Below the pieces are notes generated by a model that was given only the letters and a program-made list of their open reading frames with translations, was not told the origin of the DNA and searched no databases. A stretch of 64,000 nt of DNA from Gammaproteobacteria bacterium (GTDB lineage: Bacteria > Pseudomonadota > Gammaproteobacteria > Enterobacterales > Kangiellaceae). Every line of letters begins with the position of its first letter. Positions within the stretch are counted from its first letter, which is position 1. Positions 19,791 to 29,235 of this stretch are shown one piece after another. Location of the stretch: assembly GCA_013373375.1 (NCBI GenBank), contig JABXHY010000003.1, forward strand, positions 1 to 64,000. Direction: 5' to 3'. A program made the translations under genes and the position numbers.

Positions 19791-20097
19791 ACAATACCTT
19801 TATCTACCATTGATGGCGATGATATACCTATAGTATATAAACTATTCTTTCGATTTTAGTAAATAGAAAAGCAATTTAAATAAATATATAAATTTGTGAG
19901 ATTATTTGCAGTGATAAAGCTCAAATTAGTTTAAACGCACCAGAGTTAATAGATTTTTGTACTTAAAAATGGATTTGTGTGTAACAAATTTTTGTCTGCG
20001 AATAATCTAATTAGTTTTAAGCGAACGGTGCTAAAGACTAATCACTTACAAATCTGAAGAATAACGAATAAACTATGAAAGTTGATCGAGGATGCAT

Positions 20098-21312
20098 ATG
20101 ACCCATAATCGAAGACAAAAAGTAGAGTTCACAAGCGATAGTAATACTTTAGCTGGACTGCTTGAAATCCCATCTTCTGGAACAGTAGCTTATGCATTAT
20201 TTGCTCACTGCTTCACCTGCGGAAAAGATATTGCAGCAGCGACAAGAATCGCTCGTTCACTCGTTGAAAGAGGAATTGCCGTTTTAAGATTTGATTTTAC
20301 GGGTCTTGGCAACAGCGATGGTGACTTTGCTAATTCGAATTTCTCTTCTAATGTGCAAGATTTAATTGCAGCAGCTGATTTTTTACGCAAAGACTTTACC
20401 GCTCCCACTATTTTGATCGGACATAGTTTGGGTGGAACTGCAGTCTTAAATGCTGCAAACAAAATTCCAGAAGTTGCTGCTGTTGTAACGCTTGGTGCCC
20501 CGGCAGATGCGACACATGTTTCAAAACAATTTAGCTGTGATATCGAGGCTATTAAACGTGATGGCAAAGCAAAAGTTAATCTTGCAGGTCGACCGTTTAT
20601 TATCAAACAACAGTTTTTAGACGATATTAGTAAAAGTGACACTCAAAATATTGAGCATTTAAATAAAGCGTTATTGATAATGCATTCGCCGGTTGATCAA
20701 GTCGTTTCGATTGAGCAAGCAGAAAAAATATACCGAGCGGCGAAGCATCCTAAAAGCTTTATTACTCTCGATACGGCTGATCACCTAATTTCGAAAGCTG
20801 AAGATGCTGAGTATGTTGCAGAAATAATTGCTGCTTGGGCAACTCGGTATATTCCTGACTACCAATTATGGCGTAAAGAATCAAACAAAGTGGCCAACGG
20901 AGAAATAATAGTCGGTGAAAGAAATAAAGCTTTTACTCGAGAAGTTTATTCGGATACTCATTTTTGGTTGGCGGATGAACCTGTTTCTATGGGAGGCGCA
21001 AATCTTGGTCCTGATCCATACGAGCACTTGCTAGCTGCTTTGGGTACTTGTACATCGATGACAGTCCGTATGTACGCGAATAGAAAACAGTGGCAATTAG
21101 ATGACATAACAGTACGAGTATCACTTCAAAGAAAACATGGAAAGGACTGCGAGGAGTGTGATTCTCAAAATGTAAGAGTAGACGTTCTAAAACGAAAAAT
21201 TGAACTGTTGGGTGATTTGTCTACCGAACAACGAGAGCGATTATTGGAAATTGCAAATCGATGTCCGGTTCATCAAACATTATCGGGAAAATTAATTATT
21301 CAAACGAAATAA
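20098..21312 (+). CDS. alpha/beta hydrolase-OsmC fusion protein
   Basis: 404 residues. The N-terminal half (about 1-255) is an alpha/beta hydrolase with nucleophile Ser110 in GHSLGG, an Asp in [12 protein letters not shown] and a His in TADHLISK. The C-terminal half (about 270-404) is an OsmC/Ohr-fold domain with the two reactive-type cysteines in [17 protein letters not shown] and RCPVHQTL, which reduce organic hydroperoxides. This bifunctional arrangement is a known architecture in proteobacteria, and a combined esterase/peroxidase role is inferred. The frame also offers ATG 20092, but GAGG is then adjacent to it; ATG 20098 has proper spacing. Confidence 0.9.
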   Translation: MTHNRRQKVEFTSDSNTLAGLLEIPSSGTVAYALFAHCFTCGKDIAAATRIARSLVERGIAVLRFDFTGLGNSDGDFANSNFSSNVQDLIAAADFLRKDFTAPTILIGHSLGGTAVLNAANKIPEVAAVVTLGAPADATHVSKQFSCDIEAIKRDGKAKVNLAGRPFIIKQQFLDDISKSDTQNIEHLNKALLIMHSPVDQVVSIEQAEKIYRAAKHPKSFITLDTADHLISKAEDAEYVAEIIAAWATRYIPDYQLWRKESNKVANGEIIVGERNKAFTREVYSDTHFWLADEPVSMGGANLGPDPYEHLLAALGTCTSMTVRMYANRKQWQLDDITVRVSLQRKHGKDCEECDSQNVRVDVLKRKIELLGDLSTEQRERLLEIANRCPVHQTLSGKLIIQTK

Positions 21313-21322
21313 AATAAGATAA

Positions 21323-21345
21323 ACGCATTACTGGTAATGCGTATT
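21323..21345 (+). terminator. hairpin after the hydrolase-OsmC gene
   Basis: ACGCATTAC / GTAATGCGT perfect arms followed by ATTTAAAA, 10 bases after the stop. Confidence 0.5.
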
Positions 21346-21418
21346 TAAAATAGTGTAATTGAAAATTTATTGCAGAATTTATCGAGTTAAATGGAATAGC
21401 AGAGGATTGCTTTAGCTC

Positions 21419-21456
21419 TACTAGCTCACATCGCGTTTATCTGATGTGAGCTAGTA
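21419..21456. terminator. bidirectional terminator hairpin
   Basis: Perfect 14-bp arms TACTAGCTCACATC / GATGTGAGCTAGTA with a 10-nt loop, between the convergent hydrolase-OsmC and coiled-coil genes; TTTTTC follows at 21461. Confidence 0.65.
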
Positions 21457-21466
21457 TTAAGTTTTT

Positions 21467-22234
21467 CTAATTTCCAGTCGCGCTGCTATTGCTATTTGTT
21501 TGCCAGACTTCCAATGCGACAATTCGCTTTTGCATTCGATCCGTTTGATTAAGAAGCTGCTTTAACTGAGTTCGCAACGACTCGATGTCTTTGGTTAAAG
21601 TTGAATTCGTTTGTTTGAGGGTTGCTACTGTCGAATCAATATTTGAACGTGATTTTAGGCTAACATCGATTTCTTCTTTTAAAATATCATAATTAGCAGT
21701 TAAAGCATTCAAGCTACTCTTCAAGTTACTAACCTGCTTTGAAAACTCACCAACTTTTTTGTTTGTTTCTGATTCTGCGCTTTCCATTGCCGTCTTAAGA
21801 TCTTTTATTTCAGACTGATTTTTACGCCAGGCCGACGCCCACAGTTTATCCATTTGGGTCCACAGTTCATCGGCTTTTTTTGCCAACTCGGTGACTTTTA
21901 CTTTAAGCGCTAAAGACGACTCATCCATTTCTTCTCCGGTTGCGGAGAGCCGCTGCTCTAAGTCAAGAATCCGCTCCTGCGCTTGTGTTAATTGGTCGGA
22001 TTGGCTTTTCAGTTGAACGGCCAGCAAACCGCTTCCTACGACACCGATTAGCGCTATAAATAATGTTATCGTTGTTAACTTTCCTGATGAGCCTTTCTCG
22101 GTGGATGTATTATCTGAAGACGACGACTTATGTCCGCCGAGCGAAGTTTGTCTTCGTCCGGTAAAGTCTTCTCGTTGTGCGACGATTTTGTCGTCAGCTG
22201 GATTAAAATCTGGCTCTTGAGTTTTATTGGTCAT
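21467..22234 (-). CDS. coiled-coil membrane protein of unknown function
   Basis: 255 residues. A hydrophilic, disordered N-terminus of about 50 residues is followed by one transmembrane segment (about 53-73, LTTITLFIALIGVVGSGLLAV), then a long coiled coil to about residue 240 with heptad Leu/Ala (QAQERILDLEQRL, LRTQLKQLLNQTDRMQKRIVALE). It is probably anchored in the inner membrane with the coiled coil outside. It has the layout of a tether or assembly protein but no recognised family. Last of three same-strand genes after threonine synthase. Confidence 0.75.
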   Translation of the reverse strand: MTNKTQEPDFNPADDKIVAQREDFTGRRQTSLGGHKSSSSDNTSTEKGSSGKLTTITLFIALIGVVGSGLLAVQLKSQSDQLTQAQERILDLEQRLSATGEEMDESSLALKVKVTELAKKADELWTQMDKLWASAWRKNQSEIKDLKTAMESAESETNKKVGEFSKQVSNLKSSLNALTANYDILKEEIDVSLKSRSNIDSTVATLKQTNSTLTKDIESLRTQLKQLLNQTDRMQKRIVALEVWQTNSNSSATGN

Positions 22235-22243
22235 CTTAGAATT

Positions 22244-22474
22244 TTATCTACTTTCAATGCTGAATTTATGGGCGTTCAAATCTAGCTGTTGAACTGCCCT
22301 TGAAGACTGTAAAGTGGTTTTCACTTTGGTTTCGAGCGCTAATGATAACGCTAATTCATTAATATGACTAGTTGCAGACCATTGAGTTCCCCGGTTTATC
22401 CGCTTCGAAGGGTAAGTGATATCTGTTGTTAAGGCATAGGTCACATTAATTAAGTTTGGCACGCTAATTGGCAT
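22244..22474 (-). CDS. hypothetical 76-residue protein
   Basis: Short frame between the threonine synthase and coiled-coil genes on the same strand, ending nine bases before the latter. Sequence (PNLINVTYALTTDITYPSKR, SHINELALSLALETKV) has no signal peptide, membrane segment or known motif. Codon use resembles its neighbours, which favours a real gene, but no ribosome binding site is visible. Confidence 0.45.
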   Translation of the reverse strand: MPISVPNLINVTYALTTDITYPSKRINRGTQWSATSHINELALSLALETKVKTTLQSSRAVQQLDLNAHKFSIESR

Positions 22475-22554
22475 GAGTGTTTAGTGGCTCATCCATGAGC
22501 TCTTTATAAGGTATTGTCGCATTTAAGCGAGAAGTTTTAACTCGATCGAGTTTA

Positions 22555-23823
22555 TTAATTTACGCTTTTACCGAAAATTATTTTTCGTATTGATGGTCCT
22601 AAGTATTTCTCAAAACTTCCGGTGTTGAACACAACGACTTTATTGTTTGGCTCGATCAATCCATCATTTAATGCAGGAGTAATCGCTGCCAGGCATGCTG
22701 CACCCTCAGGACTTATCCAAATACCCGTCTGGTCGTAAGCGTTTTTTAATTCTCTCGCAATATTAAGTTCGTCAACTCCAATAACAGCTCCACCACTTTT
22801 ACCAATAATATCCAAAACTTTAAAATGACCGACACCGCCAGGCACGTTCAATCCAGTCGCGATGGTATTACCTGCATTAACAGCTTGAGTATCTTTCGCT
22901 TGCTGTTGAAAAGCATTGACTAATGGCGGGGTTTGATTTGATTGCACTGATATTATTTTGGGGCGGCGCTGGTCGATTACACCGAGCTGCTCAAGTTCGT
23001 CAAATGCCTTCCACATTCCTAAAATGCCAGTACCACCACCGGTAGGGTAGATTACAACATCGGGTAGTTCCCAGTTTAATTTTGCTCCTCTCGGTTCGGC
23101 TAGCTCGTAGCCTAAGGTTTTTTTGCCTTCGATACGCCAACCTGGTTCCTGAAAAGTCGCCATATTGAAATAACCTTTTGGTACATATTCAGCCTTCATC
23201 AACTCTCCGGCTTCACGAATAGTACCTTTTACCAAACGTAACTGTATCGATTCTGATTGATGGGCCAAAGCTGCAACACGCCCCATGATTGGCATAGGAG
23301 TGTCTTCTGGCATTATCACAACGGTTTGCATGCCCGCTTTAGTGGCATATTCAACCAGTGAATCGCCAGCATTGCCCTGGGTAGGAACCACAAGTTTGTC
23401 TAATCCAAAAGATTTAGCCATTGAAACCGCCATAGTCATGCCACGATCTTTAAAACTGCCCGTTGGATTACTGCCGTAGCCAGGATGTGGTTGACCCTCA
23501 TCTTTTAGCAAAAGTTGAACGCCCAATTCATTTAACTGCGTAAAGTATTCGAGCGGAACCTCAGGTGTGTAACCTTCTCCGAGTGATACGATAGATTTTG
23601 CGTCTTCCTGATCGAGAAGATTCAATCCGAGCACTGGGCCAAATCGCCATAACGACTTTATGTCTGGTTGGTACCAAGATTGCTTCGGGTAGTGTTTATT
23701 TATTGCAGCGGTATCGATGACTATTTCAACCGGTCTATGATCGATTGGGCATAAGTTCATGAGTTCGTTTGCTGGATACTCAGCTCCGCATCCGCTGCAT
23801 TTTAGATGGTGTCGGAAATTCAC
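22555..23823 (-). CDS. thrC: threonine synthase (PLP fold type II)
   Basis: 422 residues. It starts with a zinc-ribbon-like CSGCGAEYPANELMNLCPID (two Cys pairs), seen in the threonine synthase subgroup shared by archaea and some bacteria. The PLP Lys126 lies in NPTGSFKDRGM; the phosphate-binding loop is PTGGGTGILG; the C-terminus is VFNTGSFEKYLG. It converts O-phosphohomoserine to threonine. No other threonine-pathway gene is adjacent, and a sister enzyme such as a threonine synthase-like protein cannot be excluded. The two small genes downstream on the same strand may share its transcript. Confidence 0.85.
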   Translation of the reverse strand: MNFRHHLKCSGCGAEYPANELMNLCPIDHRPVEIVIDTAAINKHYPKQSWYQPDIKSLWRFGPVLGLNLLDQEDAKSIVSLGEGYTPEVPLEYFTQLNELGVQLLLKDEGQPHPGYGSNPTGSFKDRGMTMAVSMAKSFGLDKLVVPTQGNAGDSLVEYATKAGMQTVVIMPEDTPMPIMGRVAALAHQSESIQLRLVKGTIREAGELMKAEYVPKGYFNMATFQEPGWRIEGKKTLGYELAEPRGAKLNWELPDVVIYPTGGGTGILGMWKAFDELEQLGVIDQRRPKIISVQSNQTPPLVNAFQQQAKDTQAVNAGNTIATGLNVPGGVGHFKVLDIIGKSGGAVIGVDELNIARELKNAYDQTGIWISPEGAACLAAITPALNDGLIEPNNKVVVFNTGSFEKYLGPSIRKIIFGKSVN

Positions 23824-24069
23824 GATGTATTTTTCTTGTTAATTGTTTTGGAAACTTTATCACATTGCGCTTAAACGCGGGAAGTTACTAACTGATTCAC
23901 TTTCAATATTGTTGGTTAACATAAACTCAGACAGGTATTAAATCGGTTCGATGTTAGATCGCTTTGGCGTCAAATCAGTAATGTCTTGTAACTATTTCAG
24001 ATTTGAAGCTCTTTACTCTGCGACGACTTAGTCCTAGACTAATAGTGGAGTAATTGAGATATAGACGAA

Positions 24070-24366
24070 ATGATTAAACCTGTTTTTTGGATATCATTAG
24101 CTCTAGCCAGCATTTTGTGCCAATTACAATTGGGACATGAAGGTGGTGAGCAAAAAGCTGCTCTAATTGATAGTCATCAAGTAATGGCAGTCGATGACAG
24201 CTTTCAGGAAGGTTTTGATATTGATGTAGATGCAGCAGTATCGACAGCGTTTGTTTTCCATAGATTATCAAACTTACTTCCAAAACAATTTACGTCTTTG
24301 ATTGGCCTGCAACTTTCCGTCTTCTTTCAACCTCTTATCCGTGCGCCGCCTGTACAACAAAACTAA
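24070..24366 (+). CDS. small exported protein of unknown function
   Basis: 98 residues with a hydrophobic N-terminus (KPVFWISLALASILCQLQLG) that could be a signal peptide, then a soluble region ending LSVFFQPLIRAPPVQQN. The opposite-strand frame across it is a shadow. It lies 43 bases upstream of the CBS gene and may be cotranscribed. No ribosome binding site stands out. Confidence 0.55.
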   Translation: MIKPVFWISLALASILCQLQLGHEGGEQKAALIDSHQVMAVDDSFQEGFDIDVDAAVSTAFVFHRLSNLLPKQFTSLIGLQLSVFFQPLIRAPPVQQN

Positions 24367-24409
24367 TTAGAACACATCATATTTAATTAATTTTATACAG
24401 GTAGCAATT

Positions 24410-24991
24410 ATGAATATTCCACGTAAAGCGGCTATTAAGCCGTTATCAAGTTTTACTCATTTAGATAACAGTCCTTTTTTATCTCAGCATAAAGCTGACA
24501 GCCCAAATGATATTGTCCAACGACTTTATTTAAACTACCCTCTAATGATTGATGAAGATACAACTATCAATGAAATCGATATTGTTTTTAAAAGAACGCA
24601 CTCTAACGTCGCGATAATCGTGAATAAAAAAAATCAAATAGTAGGTTTGATTAGTAATTATCTTTTGCGGAGTCGAGCGATTCTTCAATATGCTTCTCGC
24701 TCAGGCTTACTGCGGGAAGATCTAACAGCACACCATATTATGATGCCCGTTAATGAACAACTGAGTATTAACGAATCTGTATTACAAAATTTTCAGCTAG
24801 AAGAACTAAGGTTGGAGATGGAGTCTGTCGATGTTGAGTTTATGTTCGTTATTAATACTGAGAATCAAGTTGTTGGATTTATCGATATTCACGAGATTAA
24901 TCGAACGCTTGGGTCTCCAGATAAACTGACATATCGACCTAAGTCACTTGCCAATATCGTAGAGAATGTCTTGCACAGTCATAAAATATAA
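24410..24991 (+). CDS. CBS-domain pair protein
   Basis: 193 residues, soluble. Two CBS motifs: about 45-105 (YPLMIDEDTTINEIDIVFKRTHSNVAIIVNKKNQIVGLIS) and about 110-175 (HHIMMPVNEQLSINESVLQ..., FMFVINTENQVVGFIDIHEI). Such pairs bind adenosyl nucleotides and usually regulate a partner; no effector domain is attached here. The preceding small exported protein is the only candidate neighbour. A bidirectional terminator follows. Confidence 0.85.
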   Translation: MNIPRKAAIKPLSSFTHLDNSPFLSQHKADSPNDIVQRLYLNYPLMIDEDTTINEIDIVFKRTHSNVAIIVNKKNQIVGLISNYLLRSRAILQYASRSGLLREDLTAHHIMMPVNEQLSINESVLQNFQLEELRLEMESVDVEFMFVINTENQVVGFIDIHEINRTLGSPDKLTYRPKSLANIVENVLHSHKI

Positions 24992-25046
24992 AACTGATAA
25001 AGCAGAGTCTCTTCAAAGCTATTACTTAACAATCACTCCTCTAAAA

Positions 25047-25085
25047 GGAAAAGCCTAAGTTTATAATATCGACTTAGGCTCTTCC
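25047..25085. terminator. bidirectional terminator
   Basis: GGAAAAGCCTAAGT / ACTTAGGCTCTTCC arms with one internal mismatch between the convergent CBS and amidohydrolase genes. Confidence 0.6.
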
Positions 25086-25127
25086 AATGCAATTAATAGA
25101 AATTTTCAACTATAACGACTGGTTTAA

Positions 25128-26294
25128 TTACTGGGAGTCAGTTGCAGGTTTTGGAATATTAAACAAGGCTCTTGCGTTGTCTGCCATTACTGCTTGTGCT
25201 TCTGAAAACGAATAACCGACGCGCTCTAAACTTTCTAAAACACGCTCTTTATATTTACCAATATTACCTGGGCTTCCTGGACCATCAGAACCGTAAATGA
25301 GTCTATCAACAATATTTAATTGTTTGGCTTTGATAAAGATTCCATCAAGCTTTGAGCCGTCAGGGTCACTGCGGTCAGAAGCTAGCGCTGAAACTTCAAC
25401 ATAGACATTTGGAAAACGACTGGCAATTTCTATCACTTCATCGATCTTGCTGTAACCTTCTTTATTGGCATCGTTTCCAGCGTGTCCCATTATAAAGTTA
25501 ACTTTTGGATACTGCTTGATAGCTGGCTCAAGATAAGATGGAACAAATGTTCGAAATAAAAATTCGTAGTCAGATTCTTCAAACTCAGAAACTTTTCTTA
25601 ATGGACTAGTGCCGACATGGTGATAAATAGGTTTGTTATATTGTTCAGCTATGTCATATATATCAAAGTATTGAGGATCGTCAAAAGGGGTTAATGTATG
25701 TGCGAATGCGAGTTTAACACCGACCATTTTTGGATGTTGCAAAGCTGTTTCTAGATTTTTTAACTGTTCAGCTTTATTGTTTTCCCAATCGGCAACATTG
25801 AGGCTGGCTAAACCATAAAAGTAAGTACTGCCATTAAATTCATTGCGTTTATCGTCAAGGTAACCAATAACATCTTCATTAGGTTCTATGCCCCAGGTCT
25901 CGGGTGCATAAGTTGCAAACAAAATGCAGTTATTAGCCGATGCTCGGCGACACTCATTTTTAATTCCAATAAATGCGCCATACGGATTTAATTGAAACGA
26001 TGAGAAAAAGCGCAACAAAGGAACTTTTATAAAGTCAGGTAAATTTACTGGAAATACACTTTTAACAAACTCTTTTCCTTTTGGACCAAGTTTATCGAAA
26101 GTGCCTGGATGCAAATGAACATCTAAAATGTCTAATTCCTGTTCAGCGTAGAACGACTGATGCTTTTCCCAATCTTGAACTTGTTTTGAAAAATTACTCA
26201 AGTCTGGCATTTCGTCGAGAGGTGAGTGTGCAAATCCTAGAGTACTGCTAGTAATTAGTGCTGATAGTGCAATTGATTTTATTGCTTTTTTCAT
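25128..26294 (-). CDS. exported amidohydrolase (TIM-barrel metal-dependent hydrolase)
   Basis: 388 residues. Signal peptide (about 1-22, TLGFAHS). The amidohydrolase_2 fold shows the metal-binding LDVHLHPGTF, YHHVGTSP, FIMGHAGND and the late Asp in YGSDGPG. The related cytosolic family includes ACMSD and hydratase-like decarboxylases, but the signal peptide places this protein in the periplasm and the substrate is not predictable. GGAGGAAGC lies directly before the ATG. Monocistronic, divergent from the VOC gene across a 493-base gap. Confidence 0.85.
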   Translation of the reverse strand: MKKAIKSIALSALITSSTLGFAHSPLDEMPDLSNFSKQVQDWEKHQSFYAEQELDILDVHLHPGTFDKLGPKGKEFVKSVFPVNLPDFIKVPLLRFFSSFQLNPYGAFIGIKNECRRASANNCILFATYAPETWGIEPNEDVIGYLDDKRNEFNGSTYFYGLASLNVADWENNKAEQLKNLETALQHPKMVGVKLAFAHTLTPFDDPQYFDIYDIAEQYNKPIYHHVGTSPLRKVSEFEESDYEFLFRTFVPSYLEPAIKQYPKVNFIMGHAGNDANKEGYSKIDEVIEIASRFPNVYVEVSALASDRSDPDGSKLDGIFIKAKQLNIVDRLIYGSDGPGSPGNIGKYKERVLESLERVGYSFSEAQAVMADNARALFNIPKPATDSQ

Positions 26295-26660
26295 TGCTTC
26301 CTCCGTTAGACAAATGTTGACGGTTAATGTTTTTAAATTAACTGTTAACGTTTTTGAATTTGTGTATTTAATTGATTTTTAATTTCTTTAACTGTTTTGG
26401 AACTTGATGTCTCAATTCAGCGTGACGGTAATAAAACAGCCGTGAATACAATACGCAATGGGATATCTAAAAATGAGAATATTATGCGATATGAGGTAAA
26501 CCTATGAGACTTATTGAATAGACAATTGTGAAGTTCATACGACAAATGAAACTAATAGGCAGAGACAAAGCTTTTGACCTAATGACTAACTAATGAATTA
26601 ACAAAAATCGTGTTGACTAAATGTCTAAAACAAATTATCGAAAAATAAACGCGATTTTTT

Positions 26661-26711
26661 TTGTTAAAAATGTTGAACAAAGTATTAACAAGCGCATAAT
26701 AGTTTTGTTAA
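26661..26711. promoter_or_regulatory. three TTGTTAA/TTAACAA half-sites upstream of the VOC gene
   Basis: TTGTTAA at 26661-26667, its inverse TTAACAA at 26685-26691 and TTGTTAA again at 26705-26711, in alternating orientation within the long AT-rich gap 26295-26787 between divergent genes. They could be operator half-sites. AT-rich context makes chance matches possible. Nothing else is seen in the gap. Confidence 0.3.
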
Positions 26712-26787
26712 TAGTAGGTAATTATTTAAGTCAATTTTTGAATAATACTGTAAATGATAAGGTTGTATTTGAATAAGGAAGCGCAAC

Positions 26788-27576
26788 ATGGGAACAAGAA
26801 CGCAATATGAAACTGGAACATTTTGCTGGCCAGAGTTGGCGACGAATGATTCAGAAAAAGCAAAAGATTTTTATAAAGTAGTGTTCGGTTGGAGTTGGCG
26901 TGATTCTCCAATGCCTGAGGGTACCTACTCTATGTCTGTTAAAGATGACAGTATCACAGGAGCTATGTATCAATTGACCAAAGATCAAATCGAGATAAAG
27001 ACTCCGCCTCATTGGACCACTTATATTTCGGTGACTGATCTGGAAAAGTCTCTCACTCGTTTAGAGTCTCTCGGAGGTAAGTTGAACTTGGGTCCTCATG
27101 ATGTTGGTGATGCAGGCAGGATGGCGTTTGTTGAAGATCCAGAAGGTGTAAGGTTTGCTCTTTGGCAAGCTAAGAATGCTCACGGTGCAGAATTAGTTAA
27201 TGAACCTGGTTCTTTATGCTGGAATGAACTTGCCACCAGAGACATTAGCAAAGCGACCGAGTTTTATTGCGGTTTGTTTGGATGGACCGCAGAGAAGCAA
27301 ACAATGTCGATGGGCGATTACACTATGCTGTTAAATGGCGATAAAGCGGCGGGAGGCATGATGCCGATGACTGCTGAGTGGGGAGATACTCCCGCACATT
27401 GGATGACTTATTTTGCTGTGGCCGACACGGATGAATCTTGTGAGAAAATCAAAAAAGCAGGAGGTTCGGTTTGTGTTGAGCCGTTTGATGTCCCTGAAGT
27501 TGGTCGGTTAGCAGTGGTCAATGATCCTCAAGGTGCTGTATTCTCAATAATTAAGTTAGATTCACCTGATCCCTAA
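26788..27576 (+). CDS. two-domain VOC (glyoxalase/dioxygenase superfamily) protein
   Basis: 262 residues made of two VOC modules. Module 1 (about 5-125) has GTFCWPELATNDSEKAKDFYKVVFGW and HWTTYISVTDLEKSL; module 2 (about 135-258) has GSLCWNELATRDISKATEFYCGLFGW and HWMTYFAVADTDES. The two are clear internal homologues. These proteins bind a metal and small molecules; the CFP30-like subgroup has no firm function. AAGGA precedes ATG. Followed directly by a 17-bp tandem repeat and a strong inverted repeat. Confidence 0.9.
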   Translation: MGTRTQYETGTFCWPELATNDSEKAKDFYKVVFGWSWRDSPMPEGTYSMSVKDDSITGAMYQLTKDQIEIKTPPHWTTYISVTDLEKSLTRLESLGGKLNLGPHDVGDAGRMAFVEDPEGVRFALWQAKNAHGAELVNEPGSLCWNELATRDISKATEFYCGLFGWTAEKQTMSMGDYTMLLNGDKAAGGMMPMTAEWGDTPAHWMTYFAVADTDESCEKIKKAGGSVCVEPFDVPEVGRLAVVNDPQGAVFSIIKLDSPDP

Positions 27577-27625
27577 GTTCATCGGAAACTAAAGTTCACC
27601 GGAAACCAAATTTCACCGGAAACCT
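27575..27625. repeat. 17-bp tandem repeat, three copies
   Basis: AAGTTCATCGGAAACTA, AAGTTCACCGGAAACCA and AATTTCACCGGAAACCT in phase, beginning at the VOC stop codon. Confidence 0.9.
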
Positions 27626-27646
27626 AAGTGAATTGCTAGACATCAC

Positions 27647-27686
27647 TATCCGCTAGACAAAGGTTATCTCCTCTGTCTAGCGGATA
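27647..27686. terminator. 13-bp perfect inverted repeat after the VOC gene
   Basis: TATCCGCTAGACA (27647-27659) and TGTCTAGCGGATA (27674-27686) with a 14-nt loop. There is no T-run, so it could be a terminator helped by Rho, or a regulatory site for the operon downstream. Confidence 0.5.
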
Positions 27687-27704
27687 TCAAATGTAAGCTG
27701 CGGA

Positions 27705-27739
27705 TTTCTAAAACCCACGAACCATAGTTGTTTTAGAAA
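27705..27739. promoter_or_regulatory. 10-bp perfect inverted repeat upstream of rtcB2
   Basis: TTTCTAAAAC (27705-27714) and GTTTTAGAAA (27730-27739) around a 15-nt centre, with a further TGTTTTAGAA copy at 27741-27750. It sits just upstream of the possible -35 at 27751, a good place for an operator. Confidence 0.4.
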
Positions 27740-27750
27740 CTGTTTTAGAA

Positions 27751-27779
27751 TTGCGTTTTTGAGATTTTCCGATTAGACT
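27751..27779 (+). promoter_or_regulatory. possible sigma-70 promoter for the rtcB2 leader
   Basis: TTGCGT (-35), 17-base spacer, TAGACT (-10). The match is modest. It would start transcription about 35 bases before the 14-codon leader ORF. Confidence 0.3.
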
Positions 27780-27819
27780 ATCGCCGAATATTAATTTTAT
27801 AAGCGCAAAGGAGAACGAA

Positions 27820-27864
27820 ATGACACATAGTAATCATCTTTTGCGGGTTAAGAATCGAGTATAA
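27820..27864 (+). CDS. candidate leader peptide upstream of rtcB2 (14 residues)
   Basis: ATG at 27820 is preceded by AAAGGAGAACGAA, one of the best ribosome binding sites in the window, yet the frame encodes only MTHSNHLLRVKNRV before TAA. It lies in the 480-base gap between the VOC gene and rtcB2 and is followed by a hairpin plus T-run. A strong site driving such a short ORF suggests translation is used for sensing rather than to make a protein. It could instead be the remnant of a decayed gene. Confidence 0.4.
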   Translation: MTHSNHLLRVKNRV

Positions 27865-27910
27865 GTTTAAACTTTCGTTATTTATCGGTTTGTTTGAACG
27901 TCATGGAAGA

Positions 27911-27946
27911 GTTCTAGAATGAAAGAGTTCTGGAATGGATTTTTTT
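27911..27946 (+). terminator. possible attenuator hairpin before rtcB2
   Basis: TTCTAGAA (27912-27919) can pair with TTCTGGAA (27928-27935) with one G-U and an added G-U at the base, an 8-nt loop, then GGA and seven T (27940-27946). The stem is weak, but the T-run is followed by the same operon, as in attenuators. The arms come from a 16-bp direct duplication (27906-27921, 27922-27937). An upstream AACTTTC (27870-27876) could pair with GAAAGAGTT (27921-27929), with two bulged bases, and block the hairpin. Confidence 0.3.
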
Positions 27947-28056
27947 AGAGTCGTTACCTTTCATCGCTAACACAGTTAGCCATCCTTTCTGCCCGCTACA
28001 CAGTCAATTTATTTTATCTAATTTTCTTTTACCTAAAATAATTAGGATATAGGACT

Positions 28057-29235
28057 ATGGGCAATATATCGGAAAATAATTTCCACAATAGCTCTGATCG
28101 AATTCATATTGTTTCGAACTCAGACACCTGGATCGAAGGAAAAGCGATCCAACAACTAGAAAAAACAGCAGAACTTGAAGGCATCGTTAAAGCCGCTGGT
28201 ATGCCAGATTTGCATCCCGGTCGAGGATACCCAATAGGCGCTGCATTCTTATCAAAAAATATTATTTATCCAGCTTTGGTTGGAAACGATATTGGCTGCG
28301 GCATGTCGTTATGGAACAGTAATATCAAAACGAGGAAAGTAAACCTTGATAAATTTGAACGAAAATTAAAATCACTGGAGACACCTTTAGAAGACTATTG
28401 GAGTGATCGAGTCGACAGCAAACTAAATGTACACGCTTATGATTCATTTCCTTTTTCACAAGCTCTCGGAACCATTGGCGGTGGTAATCACTTTGCTGAG
28501 CTTCAACAGTTGGATACTGTTTTTAGCGCCGATGAACTGGAACCATTAGGTATTGATAAACACCATTTGGTTTTGTTGGTGCACAGTGGCTCTCGTGGAC
28601 TTGGTGAGCAAGTGTTACGACAACATGTTAATCAATTTGGGCATAAAGGTCTCAAGGTTGAGTCTCAAGCGTTCATTGAATACATGGAGCAACACCAGCT
28701 CGCTTTACATTTCGCAGAATTAAATCGCGAACTGATTGCTCGTCGAATGCTGAAATATCTTTCTGCTGATGGTGAGTCATTGATCGATGTGAATCATAAT
28801 TTGGTAAGTCGTTGGCAAAACGATGTTGAAGAGAACGATAGTTTTTGGATTCATCGAAAAGGCGCAACACCTGCTGATCAGGGATTAGTCATGATTCCAG
28901 GGTCGCGGGGTGATTACAGCTATTTAGTAAAACCTGATAAGCAAGACTTAGAGAGCAATAAGGCTTTGAGTTCTTTGGCGCATGGTGCGGGTCGAAAATG
29001 GATTCGGTCTGAATGTCGAGCGAGACTGTCAAATCGATATACAAAACACGACTTAAAACGCACGTCGTTTGGCAGCCGAGTTGTGTGTGAAAATAAAGAT
29101 CTGATATACGAGGAAGCGCCAGAAGCCTATAAGTCAATTGACTCAGTTATCGATGCTATGGTGTCAGAGGATTTGATCAAACCTATTGCTCGATTCAAAC
29201 CAGTATTGACTTACAAAACGGGAGGGCAGTGCTGA
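28057..29235 (+). CDS. rtcB2: RNA ligase RtcB2 (30S decoding-centre repair)
   Basis: 392 residues, GTP-dependent RNA ligase of the RtcB family joining 2',3'-cyclic-phosphate and 5'-OH ends. Active-site residues are all visible: Asp51 and His53 in MPDLHPGRG, Cys81 in GNDIGCGM, His145 in GGGNHF, His176 in VHSGSRGLG, His247 in DVNHN, and the guanylated histidine His309 in AHGAGRK. It overlaps prfH by one base (TGATG), the arrangement of the RtcB2-PrfH system, in which PrfH splits ribosomes cleaved in the decoding centre and RtcB2 reseals the 16S rRNA. Length fits the shorter RtcB2 branch rather than tRNA-splicing RtcB. Ribosome binding site TAGGATATAGGACT. No RtcR regulator is adjacent. Confidence 0.9.
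   Translation: MGNISENNFHNSSDRIHIVSNSDTWIEGKAIQQLEKTAELEGIVKAAGMPDLHPGRGYPIGAAFLSKNIIYPALVGNDIGCGMSLWNSNIKTRKVNLDKFERKLKSLETPLEDYWSDRVDSKLNVHAYDSFPFSQALGTIGGGNHFAELQQLDTVFSADELEPLGIDKHHLVLLVHSGSRGLGEQVLRQHVNQFGHKGLKVESQAFIEYMEQHQLALHFAELNRELIARRMLKYLSADGESLIDVNHNLVSRWQNDVEENDSFWIHRKGATPADQGLVMIPGSRGDYSYLVKPDKQDLESNKALSSLAHGAGRKWIRSECRARLSNRYTKHDLKRTSFGSRVVCENKDLIYEEAPEAYKSIDSVIDAMVSEDLIKPIARFKPVLTYKTGGQC

Noticed and set aside
27952-27959. GTTACCTT upstream of rtcB2 is complementary to a conserved stretch near the 3' end of 16S rRNA, suggesting rRNA mimicry.
   Set aside because: Eight-base matches to some part of 16S rRNA are expected many times in a region this long.
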